The position numbers and the translations under genes were made by a program. This document shows positions 24,864 through 33,133 of a stretch of 64,000 nucleotides of DNA, piece by piece; the stretch's first letter is position 1; every line of letters starts with the position of its first letter. Where the stretch lies: positions 496,001 to 560,000 of the forward strand of contig NZ_FOAB01000002.1 of assembly GCF_900109375.1 (NCBI RefSeq), read 5' to 3'. Below the pieces are notes generated by a model. The model did no database searches. It saw only the letters and a list, made by a program, of their open reading frames with translations, and was not told the DNA's origin. The DNA comes from Aquimarina amphilecti (lineage in GTDB: Bacteria > Bacteroidota > Bacteroidia > Flavobacteriales > Flavobacteriaceae).

Positions 24864-26463
24864 AGGTTTGTTTTAATTCCCAATTAGCCCGTACTTCTAT
24901 TGCTTCAGGATAGTATACCACTTTTTCTGGTTGGATTCCTTTAAGAAAATTACCAGTATCCCATATTCCATTTTTATTGGTGTCTAAGATCACTCGTAGG
25001 TTGTATTTTCCTGGATCTAGATTATCGAAAACGGTAGTCTCTTGTTTCGTCGCTACTTTCTCATCAATAAATTTACCTTGTTCATCGGTAACTTGAATAA
25101 TTACTGGATATTCTTTTACATTTTCTAATGTAAAGAAAATAGTTCCGTAATCTGCTAATTTCTTCGTTCTGAAATTAATGGAAATAGTATCATTTACATT
25201 GCCAATAAAATCCTTTATCGCTTCAGGTAATAATTGAATTGTATATGCATTGCTTTCTGTTCTTTCGAAAGAGAACTTCGCTTCATTCTTAATTTTATCC
25301 AATTCCATAGAGAATGGAACCTTTAAAGTATCTTTGTCAGTTAATGTTATTAATTTTTCATTAACTGATTCAATAGGTGTGCTGGAGAAAAGGGTAAAAT
25401 CTTGATTAAAAGCTAAACTTCCTTTTACATTACTACTAAGTTTTATAGAGTCTTTATATTGATCTTTAAATCTTGCAACAAGAGTATCTTTGAAATTTCT
25501 AGTATTGGTTACTTCAAAAAGTAAAGAATCAGCTTCAAAAAAAGGTTTGAACCAATAGTGCAATGTGTCCTTAACTTTATCCGGAAAAATTCTAGTTTCA
25601 AAGTTTTCAGGAGCTTTACTTACAAGGTTAATTTTCATAGCTTCTAATTCACCTTCATATCCAAATACAAATTCATTTTTAGAAACTTGTTTTGGCTTAA
25701 GTGCCTTAAAGTCTAAAACTTCTTCGAATAAATTTATCTTAAAGACTTTCGCGGTATCCGCAGGTAGTGAAATAATTTCATCATAGAAACCAATTTTGTC
25801 TTGCTTGGGTTGATACGTGTAATTGGTAGCTGCATCTTTTAGTGCTATCAATTTGTATGTACCTTCTTTTAGGTTTTCTAGATTAAAATTAATACTATCC
25901 AAAGTACTTGTAATATACCTTGGAACTTCGTTAAACACCAAAGAATCCGAATATTGTTCGTTTATTTCATATAATGCTACGGTCACAAAGGGATCTGCTT
26001 TTTTTTCTAAAGCATCATCAACTATTCCCTTAATACTAAGTGAATCCAAAGAATCACCGGTAGAGAATACGTATTTGAAAAAAGGATTTGGATTTCCCTC
26101 GTTATTGTCAACTATACTTTGACCAAAATTGATGCTATATGTGGTGTTTTCTAATAAAGTATCTAAAAATTTTACTTTTAGATACTTGCTAGCACCTCCC
26201 AAAGGAGTTATTTCTGGTTTAGGGTCCATTGGAGGAGATATGATAATTTGCTTTTGAGGATCCTTTAGTTTTACATACTCATCAAAATAAATTCTAATTT
26301 CATTTTTGTTAAAATTAGTTGAGTAGTTCGGAGGAATAGCTTTCACAAACTTTGGAGGAATTTCATCCTTTTCTCCACCTGTTATAGTACCTTTTTTGGC
26401 ACAACCAACGATTAACAAAAAAGAAAAAGTAGTTAGCAATAACGTGTGGGATCTTTTATACAT
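24850..26463 (-). CDS. Lipoprotein with N-terminal Ig-like (Big_5/SbsA-type) domain
   Basis: A 537-residue lipoprotein; the signal ends in LLIVGC with Cys at 21. Residues 35-140 resemble a bacterial Ig-like Big_5 domain (EIPPKFVKAIPPNYSTNF ... FDEYVKLKDP). Further beta-rich repeats follow, including a second FIGNVNDTISINFRT segment, and a C-terminal region with the dockerin-like turn LDTNKNGIWDTGNF, which looks like a calcium loop of a prealbumin-type domain. Common in Bacteroidota; function unknown. The convergent neighbour overlaps its last 14 bases. Confidence 0.88.
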   Translation of the reverse strand: MYKRSHTLLLTTFSFLLIVGCAKKGTITGGEKDEIPPKFVKAIPPNYSTNFNKNEIRIYFDEYVKLKDPQKQIIISPPMDPKPEITPLGGASKYLKVKFLDTLLENTTYSINFGQSIVDNNEGNPNPFFKYVFSTGDSLDSLSIKGIVDDALEKKADPFVTVALYEINEQYSDSLVFNEVPRYITSTLDSINFNLENLKEGTYKLIALKDAATNYTYQPKQDKIGFYDEIISLPADTAKVFKINLFEEVLDFKALKPKQVSKNEFVFGYEGELEAMKINLVSKAPENFETRIFPDKVKDTLHYWFKPFFEADSLLFEVTNTRNFKDTLVARFKDQYKDSIKLSSNVKGSLAFNQDFTLFSSTPIESVNEKLITLTDKDTLKVPFSMELDKIKNEAKFSFERTESNAYTIQLLPEAIKDFIGNVNDTISINFRTKKLADYGTIFFTLENVKEYPVIIQVTDEQGKFIDEKVATKQETTVFDNLDPGKYNLRVILDTNKNGIWDTGNFLKGIQPEKVVYYPEAIEVRANWELKQTFILE

Positions 26464-26521
26464 AGCTCCGTTACAATTTTTAAAGACACAAAGAAACGAC
26501 TATTTATAACAAACAAAAAAT

Positions 26522-27202
26522 CTATGTAGTGATAGCCATAGTTGCAATACTTATTTTAATACCAGGTATTGATTTGAGAACTTGGATGCAAGCTTCTAAA
26601 GTGGCACCTGTAGTTACTATATCATCAACAATCAAAATATGTTTGTTTGTTAATAAAGACTCGTTTTGTATTCCAAATGTTTCAGAAGTGTTTGTCCAAC
26701 GTGTAAGACGACTATTTTTTGATTGTTTTTTATTGTAGGAATTTTTTTTCAAAACAAAATCAATGTATTCAGCATTCAAATTTTTAGCAATTTCTTGTCC
26801 AAACTTCTCCACCTGATTGAATCCTCTTTCTCGTAATCTCTTAGGATGAAGTGGCACTGGAATAACAGCATCAATACACTGATAAACAGATGTTTGATTA
26901 AGCTCTTGTCCAAGCCAAATACCTAATTCTTTTCCTATTTCTTCTCTGCCTCTATACTTAAGATTATGAATCAAATTTTGTACTAAACCATCCTTCTCAA
27001 AGACCAATAAAGAGGTTGCATTTTCTATTTTAGCGCGCCCATAAAATACTTTTTCGATCTTTTTAGCGTTAACCTTATGGAAATTACCTAAAGGGAGCTT
27101 GTGTCTGCAAGAAGTACATAAGATCCTTTCGTTTTTATATAAGGGGTTGTCACAAGCAGCACAATATATAGGATAAAATAAATAAGCTAAGTCGCTTAAC
27201 AT
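26522..27202 (-). CDS. comF: ComF family phosphoribosyltransferase-like protein
   Basis: A 226-residue protein. The N-terminal four-Cys zinc finger (YCAACDNPLYKNERILCTSC, about 14-33) and the C-terminal PRTase fold with the PRPP motif ILIVDDIVTTGATLEAC (about 190-206) are hallmarks of ComF/GntX. The family is linked to DNA uptake in naturally competent bacteria; the biochemical role is not settled. The divergent coiled-coil gene starts 78 bases away. Confidence 0.92.
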   Translation of the reverse strand: MLSDLAYLFYPIYCAACDNPLYKNERILCTSCRHKLPLGNFHKVNAKKIEKVFYGRAKIENATSLLVFEKDGLVQNLIHNLKYRGREEIGKELGIWLGQELNQTSVYQCIDAVIPVPLHPKRLRERGFNQVEKFGQEIAKNLNAEYIDFVLKKNSYNKKQSKNSRLTRWTNTSETFGIQNESLLTNKHILIVDDIVTTGATLEACIQVLKSIPGIKISIATMAITT

Positions 27203-27280
27203 ATTAGGTGAATTAACATTAATTATTATATTTAACTAAATTTACTATTTAACGTAACCATCAAAAATTAGAAATTTATT

Positions 27281-28162
27281 ATGACAACTCAAAACAATAA
27301 CTTGACCCTTAAGATACTAATCGGTGTTCTGGGTGCTCTTTTATTAATTCTGGGGATCTTCACGTATAAGTTTTACAACGAAGAAAAGAGAGAAAAAGCA
27401 ATTTTGCAACAGGAAAAGGATTTAATTGAAAGTGAGCTTGGGGAATTAATTACAAAATATGATAATGCTATTGCTCTAAATGAAGTGATGGATGATCATT
27501 TATTAAAAGAAAAGCAACGTGTTGTTGTTTTACTTGATAGTTTAAAGGATTATGATGCTAATGTAGCTTTGATCGCAAGATATAGAAGAGAAGTTAGTAA
27601 ATTAAAAAAGGAACGCGAAAGATTATTTAAACTGGCGGATAGTTTAACAACTGCAAATGCTCAGTTAGCAACAGATTTAGATAGTACTTCTACCGCTTTG
27701 TCAGAAAGGATTGTCTTCTCGGATTCTTTAGCAACACAAAATAATAAATTAGCAGAAATAGTAGAAAGAGGTTCGGCTCTTCAGGCTTCAGGTATAAAAG
27801 CAGAAGGAGTTAGAGTACGAAATAGCGGAAAAATTACTACTACATCTAGATCAAGTAGAGCCGAGAAAGTAAGAGTTTGTTTTACATTGTCACCTAATAA
27901 ATTAACGGAAAAAGGAGACAAAGAATTATTTGTTCAGGTAATCAATCCAGAAAACAATCTAATTGGAGATAAAGTTTCTGTAAACTTTGATGATGCTGTA
28001 TTGACTTATAGTGGACGTAATAAAGTTTTTTATGAAAACGATGCTTTAGATGTTTGTGTTCTTGTAGATACTGCAGAGGGAGAATTGATGAAAGGTAATT
28101 ATGTAGTAAATTTATTCTCAGGACCTAGAATGATTTCTAATACACAATTTGAATTGAAATAA
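27281..28162 (+). CDS. Membrane-anchored coiled-coil protein
   Basis: A 293-residue protein with one N-terminal transmembrane helix (about 9-28; LKILIGVLGALLLILGIFTY) and a long coiled coil (about 30-165) rich in E, K and L. A beta-rich C-terminal domain (about 180-293) contains VCFTLSPNKLT and VCVLVDTAEGEL. It is probably anchored in the inner membrane with the C-terminus in the periplasm. Similar proteins are widespread in Flavobacteriia but have no known role. It is followed by a strong terminator and stands as a single-gene unit. Confidence 0.8.
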   Translation: MTTQNNNLTLKILIGVLGALLLILGIFTYKFYNEEKREKAILQQEKDLIESELGELITKYDNAIALNEVMDDHLLKEKQRVVVLLDSLKDYDANVALIARYRREVSKLKKERERLFKLADSLTTANAQLATDLDSTSTALSERIVFSDSLATQNNKLAEIVERGSALQASGIKAEGVRVRNSGKITTTSRSSRAEKVRVCFTLSPNKLTEKGDKELFVQVINPENNLIGDKVSVNFDDAVLTYSGRNKVFYENDALDVCVLVDTAEGELMKGNYVVNLFSGPRMISNTQFELK

Positions 28163-28186
28163 AATAGTTTTAAAAACATAAATACG

Positions 28187-28221
28187 AACCACCATGTTAT
28201 TAGTGACATGGTGGTTTTTTT
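28187..28221 (+). terminator. Rho-independent terminator
   Basis: Perfect 11-base stem AACCACCATGT (28187-28197) with ACATGGTGGTT (28206-28216), an 8-base loop and a run of seven T at 28215-28221. It ends the coiled-coil gene transcript. Confidence 0.9.
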
Positions 28222-28293
28222 GTGTTTTTGTCAGAAATTACTTTATACGGTCATTAATTAAATAAATTCGTTTTCAATTCTTGTAAATTCGGT

Positions 28294-28301
28294 TATTTTT
28301 G
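28294..28301 (+). promoter_or_regulatory. -7 box giving a leaderless glyS transcript
   Basis: TATTTTTG matches TAnnTTTG and ends only 4 bases before the glyS ATG at 28306. Transcription from it would begin at or next to the start codon. There is no Shine-Dalgarno sequence. No exact TTG lies at the -33 spacing; TTTT is present near 28271-28274. Confidence 0.55.
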
Positions 28302-28305
28302 CGCC

Positions 28306-29841
28306 ATGGCAAATCAAGAAGATAAATTTAAGAAAGTAATAGCCCACGCTAAGGAGTATGGGTATATTTTTGGTTCTAGTGAGATCTATGATGGATTGAG
28401 TGCGGTATATGATTACGGGCAGAATGGAGTAGAGCTTAAAAAGAATATAAGAGAATATTGGTGGAAAAGTATGGTGTATATGCACCAGAATATTGTAGGT
28501 TTAGATGCAGCCATATTTATGCACCCTACAACATGGAAAGCATCAGGTCACGTAGATGCATTCAATGACCCGTTAATTGATAATAAAGATTCTAAGAAAA
28601 GGTATAGAGCTGATGTATTGTTAGAAGATTATGCCGAAAAACAATATCAAAAGGCTCAAAAAGAGATAGCAAAAGCTAAAAAACGTTTCGGAGATTCTTT
28701 TGATGAAGAGCAATATGTTACTACTAATCCTAGGGTTGTAAAGTATCTTTCGGAACAACAAAGGGTATTGAAACGCATGGCAAAATCTTTAGAAAATGAA
28801 GATTTAGCTGATGTAAAAACTCTAATAGAAGAATTAGGAATAGCGGATCCAGAAACAGGCTCAAAAAATTGGACGGATGTAAGACAGTTTAATCTGATGT
28901 TTGGAACCAAACTCGGAGCTTCTGCAGAATCTGCTACAGATTTATTTTTAAGACCTGAGACTGCCCAAGGAATTTTTGTGAATTTCTCTAATGTTCAGAA
29001 AACTGGTCGAATGAAGATTCCTTTTGGGATTGCCCAAACAGGTAAAGCATTTAGAAATGAGATAGTGGCTAGACAGTTTATTTTTAGAATGCGGGAGTTT
29101 GAACAAATGGAAATGCAGTTTTTTGTGCGTCCAGGAGAAGAAATGAAATGGTATGAATATTGGAAAGAAACTCGTTTAAATTGGCATTTATCATTAGGGT
29201 TAGGAAAGGAAAATTATCGTTTTCATGATCATGATAAATTAGCTCATTATGCAAATGCAGCAGCAGATATAGAATTTAATTTTCCATTTGGATTTAAAGA
29301 GTTAGAAGGGATTCATTCTAGAACTGATTTTGATCTAAAAGCGCATGAAGAGTTCTCTGGTAAAAAATTACAGTTTTTTGATCCTGAATTAAAAGAAAGC
29401 TATGTGCCTTATGTAGTAGAGACTTCGGTAGGATTAGATAGAATGTTCTTGGCTGTGTTTTCTACAGCATTACAAGATGAAGAATTAGAAGATGGATCTA
29501 GTAGAGTAGTATTAAAATTACCGGCTGTTGTTGCACCTGTAAAAGCTGCGATTTTACCGTTAGTTAAAAAAGATGGCCTACCAGAGGTTGCGGAGAAAAT
29601 TGTAAAAGATCTTAAATGGAAGTTTAATGTGGCATACGATGAAAAAGATGCGATAGGACGTCGTTACAGGAGGCAAGATGCTGCTGGAACTCCAATATGT
29701 ATTACTGTAGATCACGATACATTAAATGATCAGTCAGTAACCATAAGAGATAGAGATACTATGGAGCAGAAACGTGTTCCGATTTCAGAACTTAAATCTA
29801 TTATTTCCGAAAAAGTTGATCCTGAGTTTTGGTTAAAATAA
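28306..29841 (+). CDS. glyS: Glycyl-tRNA synthetase, single-chain homodimeric type
   Basis: Class II synthetase charging tRNA-Gly. Class motifs are RPETAQGIFVNF, FRNEIVARQFIFRMREFEQMEM (shown only as the motif 2 region, about 246-268) and motif 3 VGLDRMFLAVFSTAL. The C-terminal anticodon-binding domain begins about 405 (VVAPVKAAILPLV). Length (511) fits the eukaryote/archaeal-like homodimeric enzyme of Bacteroidota and not the alpha2-beta2 proteobacterial form. Single-gene unit with its own promoter and terminator. Confidence 0.98.
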   Translation: MANQEDKFKKVIAHAKEYGYIFGSSEIYDGLSAVYDYGQNGVELKKNIREYWWKSMVYMHQNIVGLDAAIFMHPTTWKASGHVDAFNDPLIDNKDSKKRYRADVLLEDYAEKQYQKAQKEIAKAKKRFGDSFDEEQYVTTNPRVVKYLSEQQRVLKRMAKSLENEDLADVKTLIEELGIADPETGSKNWTDVRQFNLMFGTKLGASAESATDLFLRPETAQGIFVNFSNVQKTGRMKIPFGIAQTGKAFRNEIVARQFIFRMREFEQMEMQFFVRPGEEMKWYEYWKETRLNWHLSLGLGKENYRFHDHDKLAHYANAAADIEFNFPFGFKELEGIHSRTDFDLKAHEEFSGKKLQFFDPELKESYVPYVVETSVGLDRMFLAVFSTALQDEELEDGSSRVVLKLPAVVAPVKAAILPLVKKDGLPEVAEKIVKDLKWKFNVAYDEKDAIGRRYRRQDAAGTPICITVDHDTLNDQSVTIRDRDTMEQKRVPISELKSIISEKVDPEFWLK

Positions 29842-29853
29842 TTAGAATAAAAG

Positions 29854-29880
29854 AAACCGCTTTTTTAGCGGTTTTTTTGT
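29854..29880 (+). terminator. Rho-independent terminator after glyS
   Basis: AAACCGCT (29854-29861) pairs with AGCGGTTT (29867-29874) across a 5-base loop and runs into seven T, 13 bases after the glyS stop. Confidence 0.88.
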
Positions 29881-29976
29881 TTTAAATGTAAAAAATGAAT
29901 GTAATGTATTAGGGTTTTAGGGGAATCGCTTGTTTAATTATTACTAACTTAATTATCAAATCATTTAAATATAACT

Positions 29977-32955
29977 ATGAGATCACAATTATTCTTTTTG
30001 TTTCTCTTTTTTGGGGCTTTAATAGGAAATGCACAAGAGAAAAAGATAAACAAAGCTTCGTCGGTTGTTAAAGCAATATATCTTGGAGAAACACCACCGT
30101 TAGCAGGACGAACATTAATACCTCCAAAACCTAGAACAGGAGAAATCAACCCTAGACGTACCAATGGGAGTAAAGTTGTTCCAGGGAAAGGGTCTTCAGG
30201 TATTGATCCATTGCGAGAAATACAAAGAAATGCTGCTGCAACCCATACAGGTAGAGCACCATCATTAGTTTTTGAAGTTAATTCTTCATCTTCTTCACCA
30301 ACGGATCCTACAGGAGCAGTAGGACCAAATCATTATGTGAGTGCTAAAAACTCATCTTTTGCTATCCATGATAGAAGTGGTAATGTTTTGGTAGCTTCTA
30401 ACTCATTAGCAAATATTTGGCCAGGAGAATCTTTAGGAGATCCAATAATATTTTATGATAACTATGAAGATCGATTTGTAATTACTCAGTTTAGTAATTC
30501 TCCTAATGGATTTTTGGTTGCAGTTGGTCAAGGACCAGATCCAGTAAATGATGGGTGGTATACATATCGTTTTAATACAAGTAGTTTTCCAGATTACACT
30601 AAATTTTCAATTTGGTCTGATGGATATTATGTAACCGCAAACAAAGACCAAGGATCTCAGGCAACTAATGAAGTAGTTTTTGCTTTAGAAAGAGAAAAAC
30701 TATTAGAAGGAGATCCTAATGCACAAATGGTTGGGTTTTCTTTACCAGGAATAGAAGATAATGGGTTTTATAGCCCAGGTGGTTTTCATGTTACAGGTCC
30801 AGAATTACCTCCTGCAGGAGATATGAGGATTGTTTTTATGCAAGATGACTCTTGGCAAGGTGTATCGGATGATGCGTTAAAATTATGGACTGTTAATGTG
30901 AACTGGGAGAATCCCGCTTCTTCAACTATTGCAGAAGCAGAAGAGTTTACAGCAGATTCGAATGAGATAACGGATTTTGATTCAGTTTTTGATGGAGGGA
31001 GTTTTCAAAACCTTCCACAACCTGGAGGTGGACAAAACATCGATGCAATTCAATCTACTATGATGTATATGACAAGTTATAGAAGATTTTGCGATTATAA
31101 TAGTGTGGTTATGAATTTTGTTGTAGATATCGATGATCGAGCAAATTCTGATAATATAGCTGCAATACGATGGTATGAATTACGTCAAGCAGGAGATGGT
31201 CAGCCTTGGACTGTTTATCAAGAAGGAACCTATGAATCACCTGATGGTAAAAGTGCATGGTGTGCTAGTATGGCTATGGATGCTTTTGGAAATATTGGTA
31301 TGGGATATACAACTATGGGAACCACAGCTAATAACGCAACGGCAGATAGTTTTGCTTCTATAAGATATACTGGAAGATTGGCTAGTGATGCATTGGGAAC
31401 TATGACAATTGCAGAGCAAACTATTGCTGAAGGAAGTGCTGATGATGTAAATTTTAGATATGGAGATTATGCGCAATTAACAGTAGATCCTATAGATGAT
31501 CAATCTTTTTGGCATATAGGGGAATATTTTGAGAGTGCTGGTAATAATGCAAGAAATGTTGTAGGAGTATTTAAAATAGCAACAAATCCATCAAACGATG
31601 TAAGAATTGTTTCTATTGATTCTCCTTCGGATGATACATTAACGAACTCGGAAACCGTAACTGTGACTATTCAAAATTTAGGAACAACATCACAATCAAA
31701 TATTCCTGTGAGTTATCAGGTTGATGGTGGAGCATTGGTAGATGAAGTATTTACCGGATCTGTTGCAGCTGGTGCAACAGCATCATTTAGTTTTAGTACT
31801 GTTGCGGATTTATCTGGAGCTAATTCTTTTGTGGTTTCTGCTAGAACTAATTTAACAAATGACGATAATCCACAAAATGATTGTAATTCTCGATTAGTTA
31901 AGAATATTAATGCTGTGGACTTATCTGTTTCTGCATTAGTTGCGCCAGAATCTAATGATCAACTTTCTGCTTCGGCTGATGTGACGATTACTATAAGAAA
32001 TGTTGGAGCAGATGCTCAGTCTGATATCCCTGTTTCATACTCAGTGAATGGCGCAACAGTAGTGAATGGAATAGTTTCTGGACCCTTAGCTGCGGGTGAG
32101 AGTGTTGATTATACATTTAGTCAAACTGCGGACCTTTCTTCTTTTGGAACTTATAGTTTTGTATTGACTGTTTCTCAACCGGGAGATGGAGATACTTCTA
32201 ATGATTCTATTACTGTAGAAGTGATTAAAGATATATGTGCGCCTACTTCTGATTGTTCTTTTGGAGATAATATAGTTTCTTTTGTGCTTTCTGATTTATC
32301 TAATACAGGTGTTGTTTGTAATACAGGATATGAAGATTTCAGAAATCTTACTGCAACTTTAGAAATAGCTACAGATTACGATGTTACTGTACAAAGTGGT
32401 TTTGCAAATGATGATGACGAAAAATTCTCTCTATGGATTGATTTTAATGATAATAGTACTTTTGAACCGTCAGAACAACTGGTTACTGACGGAATAATAA
32501 CTGCTGCAAATACAGATGTTAATTTTCTAATTTCTATTCCTGCAGATGCACCTATTGGAGACCATTTAATGAGGGCTCGTGTTGGAGATACTAGTTTTGC
32601 AGGAGATCTTAACGATCCTTGTAATTCTATGAGTTATGGATCTACACATGATTATACAGTAAGTGTAGGAATCCCATTATCAGTACCTGATTTTGCAAGT
32701 GCTGTTGGAGAACTAATCGTAATAAGTGCTCCCGAGGATAAATATAACATACAGTTAAGTACAGAATTCGAAGGAAGATTAACATTTAATGTGCTTACAT
32801 TGTCCGGACAAATACTAGTATCTAATTATATTACTAAGAATGGAAAAGGGGTTTATGAATATGATTTAGATATGTCATATGCGGCTTCTGGAATTTATAT
32901 AATAAGTATGGGAGATAGTTCTAGTAGAATAACAGATAAAATAATTGTTAGATAA
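29977..32955 (+). CDS. Secreted type IX substrate: propeller-like N-terminus, two CARDB, GEVED, sorting domain
   Basis: A 992-residue protein exported by Sec (signal peptide 1-20) and then by the Bacteroidota type IX system. An N-terminal region (about 80-535) has propeller-like repeats with SSSPTDPTGAVGPNHYVS and a glycine-rich WCASMAMDAFGNIGMGYTT. Two CARDB-type Ig domains follow (about 539-644 and 646-755), then a GEVED domain with paired Cys (757-895; SLWIDFNDNSTFEPSEQLV) and a C-terminal type A sorting domain (about 915-992). No catalytic motif was seen. A close paralogue follows in tandem. Likely an adhesin or cell-surface binder; that is inference. Confidence 0.88.
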   Translation: MRSQLFFLFLFFGALIGNAQEKKINKASSVVKAIYLGETPPLAGRTLIPPKPRTGEINPRRTNGSKVVPGKGSSGIDPLREIQRNAAATHTGRAPSLVFEVNSSSSSPTDPTGAVGPNHYVSAKNSSFAIHDRSGNVLVASNSLANIWPGESLGDPIIFYDNYEDRFVITQFSNSPNGFLVAVGQGPDPVNDGWYTYRFNTSSFPDYTKFSIWSDGYYVTANKDQGSQATNEVVFALEREKLLEGDPNAQMVGFSLPGIEDNGFYSPGGFHVTGPELPPAGDMRIVFMQDDSWQGVSDDALKLWTVNVNWENPASSTIAEAEEFTADSNEITDFDSVFDGGSFQNLPQPGGGQNIDAIQSTMMYMTSYRRFCDYNSVVMNFVVDIDDRANSDNIAAIRWYELRQAGDGQPWTVYQEGTYESPDGKSAWCASMAMDAFGNIGMGYTTMGTTANNATADSFASIRYTGRLASDALGTMTIAEQTIAEGSADDVNFRYGDYAQLTVDPIDDQSFWHIGEYFESAGNNARNVVGVFKIATNPSNDVRIVSIDSPSDDTLTNSETVTVTIQNLGTTSQSNIPVSYQVDGGALVDEVFTGSVAAGATASFSFSTVADLSGANSFVVSARTNLTNDDNPQNDCNSRLVKNINAVDLSVSALVAPESNDQLSASADVTITIRNVGADAQSDIPVSYSVNGATVVNGIVSGPLAAGESVDYTFSQTADLSSFGTYSFVLTVSQPGDGDTSNDSITVEVIKDICAPTSDCSFGDNIVSFVLSDLSNTGVVCNTGYEDFRNLTATLEIATDYDVTVQSGFANDDDEKFSLWIDFNDNSTFEPSEQLVTDGIITAANTDVNFLISIPADAPIGDHLMRARVGDTSFAGDLNDPCNSMSYGSTHDYTVSVGIPLSVPDFASAVGELIVISAPEDKYNIQLSTEFEGRLTFNVLTLSGQILVSNYITKNGKGVYEYDLDMSYAASGIYIISMGDSSSRITDKIIVR

Positions 32956-32993
32956 ATTAGTTTATTTAATAAACAGTATAGCTTTTTAAACAC

Positions 32994-33030
32994 AGGAGGT
33001 TTCTAGTATTGTAAGAAATCTCCTTTGTTT
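32994..33030 (+). terminator. Hairpin between the two type IX substrate genes
   Basis: AGGAGGTTTCT (32994-33004) pairs with AGAAATCTCCT (33014-33024), one G-T pair, 9-base loop, then TTTGTTT. It is a plausible but weak-tailed terminator, so each paralogue probably has its own transcript. Confidence 0.55.
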
Positions 33031-33133
33031 CCAGTAGAAACAATAGATTAAGTGTTTAGTTTTTACTATATTTTGAAGTTTAATTGTATTTTAGACCAAA
33101 AATCGAGATTATTCTCATCTTAAAAATTCTCTT

